DNA of 64,000 nucleotides from Candidatus Puniceispirillum sp. (GTDB lineage Bacteria; Pseudomonadota; Alphaproteobacteria; Caedimonadales; UBA1908): NCBI GenBank assembly GCA_013822015.1, contig PNJU01000007.1, positions 1 to 64,000 of the forward strand, read 5' to 3'. Shown piece by piece: positions 63,433 to 64,000 of this stretch (position 1 is its first letter; each line of letters starts with the position of its first letter). The notes under the pieces were generated by a model. It saw only the letters and a program-made list of their open reading frames with translations, ran no database searches and was not told where the DNA came from. The position numbers and the translations under genes were made by a program.

Positions 63433-64000
63433 ATGAAAAAACACCTGTACGGGGCGTGCTGCCTCTTGCTTGCCCAAGCCGCCTATGGATCCCACCAACA
63501 GCTTGAAAATGATCATACTTTTGGGGCAAGTTTGAGGGCTGCGCAGGTCAGGGCGCCAATCACGACACGCTCCCTTCCCGCACACATGTATTACCTCAAC
63601 TGGCCCCCAGCACAAGAGACGCAGCCCGCTGCAGCGCCCGCAAAAAGTGAAAACACCTACGTCTTCCCCATAAATGAGGCAGCAGTAGCGCCTCACGCGC
63701 CATCTCATACCCCTTACACAGCGCCTGCCCAACGACCACAAGAGGCCGTCATCCCACTGCTGCGCAATTATCTCTATCCAATTGCCAGCTATGCTGCCCC
63801 TGGCCCTTGCGACAATGCCCAAACAGTCGCGCCTCCCCTGCAATACGCACCCCGCGCCCCTATCCTATACCCGGCCATAGAAACGCCGTTAACAACACCC
63901 CCTCCGATGCCGTCTGCGCCTGTGCGCACACCGATAACCACCCCCTCCCCCCATCTTCCCATTGAAAGAACACTGCCCATCACGCAAACAACAAGCACCC
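63433..64000 (+). CDS. Family B secreted protein 5 (partial, runs off the window)
   Basis: An open frame of 189 codons with no stop before the window ends. The ATG at 63433 starts the signal peptide MKKHLYGACCLLLAQAAYGS. The visible part is Pro/Ala/Thr/Gln-rich. It aligns with the middle of member 3: MYYLNWPPAQETQPAAAP against CYLDLPPTQTAQPLVAP, YVFPINEAA against HLFPINDAV, NYLYP against NYLYL, and LPIERTLPITQTTS against LLIESTMPAMQAPVS. It probably continues into a TPR-like unit like the second unit of member 3. TTGACA lies 57 bases upstream. Confidence 0.7.
   Translation, partial: MKKHLYGACCLLLAQAAYGSHQQLENDHTFGASLRAAQVRAPITTRSLPAHMYYLNWPPAQETQPAAAPAKSENTYVFPINEAAVAPHAPSHTPYTAPAQRPQEAVIPLLRNYLYPIASYAAPGPCDNAQTVAPPLQYAPRAPILYPAIETPLTTPPPMPSAPVRTPITTPSPHLPIERTLPITQTTST

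Overview
The window looks like chromosomal DNA of an alphaproteobacterium, probably a host-associated one. The class assignment rests on three things: a complete, gapless division and cell-wall (dcw) cluster in the order mraZ-rsmH-ftsL-ftsI-murE-murF-mraY-murD-ftsW-murG-murC-murB-ddl-ftsQ-ftsA-ftsZ; a CheA-CheW-CheY-CheB-CheR chemotaxis operon; and a release factor 2 with an alphaproteobacterial-type SPY motif. MurE carries the DNPR motif of meso-diaminopimelate ligases, so the wall is Gram-negative. Flagellar export genes (fliQ, fliR) and che genes point to motility. The many large, repetitive, signal-peptide-bearing proteins would suit an intracellular bacterium such as the Holosporales, but that order is only a guess.

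Layout. 1-260: tRNA-Gly and tRNA-Tyr on the minus strand. 500-2940: three secreted, low-complexity, internally duplicated proteins (minus). 3158-7406: ruvX, prfB (with a programmed +1 frameshift) and a class A penicillin-binding protein (minus). 7537-14052: an EamA transporter and the che operon (minus). 14053-14506: a divergent control region with MraZ-type repeats and a DnaA box. 14507-32876: the dcw cluster (plus). A two-way terminator closes ftsZ against a minus-strand array at 32952-44465. This array holds six paralogous secreted proteins (family A). Each has an alpha-helical N-terminal domain, a charged coiled-coil linker and an ~80-residue C-terminal domain that resembles HicA mRNA interferases. 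44734-46704: an Ala/His-rich lipoprotein, a beta-barrel outer membrane protein and a small secreted repeat protein. 46934-51476: tRNA-Ala, ampG-like permease, a 3-hydroxyisobutyryl-CoA hydrolase-like enzyme and a TPR-secretin lipoprotein. 51671-55182: an 811-residue Ser/Pro-rich secreted protein, then fliR and fliQ (minus). 55341-57292: rplU-rpmA-obgE. 57383-64000: a second tandem family of secreted proteins (family B, five members) that share an ~90-residue TPR-like unit, plus an unrelated three-repeat secreted protein.

How it fits together. The central third is the peptidoglycan precursor and septum machinery: Mur ligases, MraY and MurG lipid steps, FtsW/FtsI polymerases, and the FtsQ/L/A/Z divisome. 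The class A PBP and the AmpG-like muropeptide importer elsewhere in the window complement it. The accessory regions are dominated by two expanding families of exported proteins of unknown function. The best candidates for something undescribed are (1) the family A proteins with a HicA-like C-terminus and no visible antitoxin or immunity gene, and (2) the family B array, in which one member has its signal peptide split by a T7 tract and two adjacent genes correspond to the two halves of a third.
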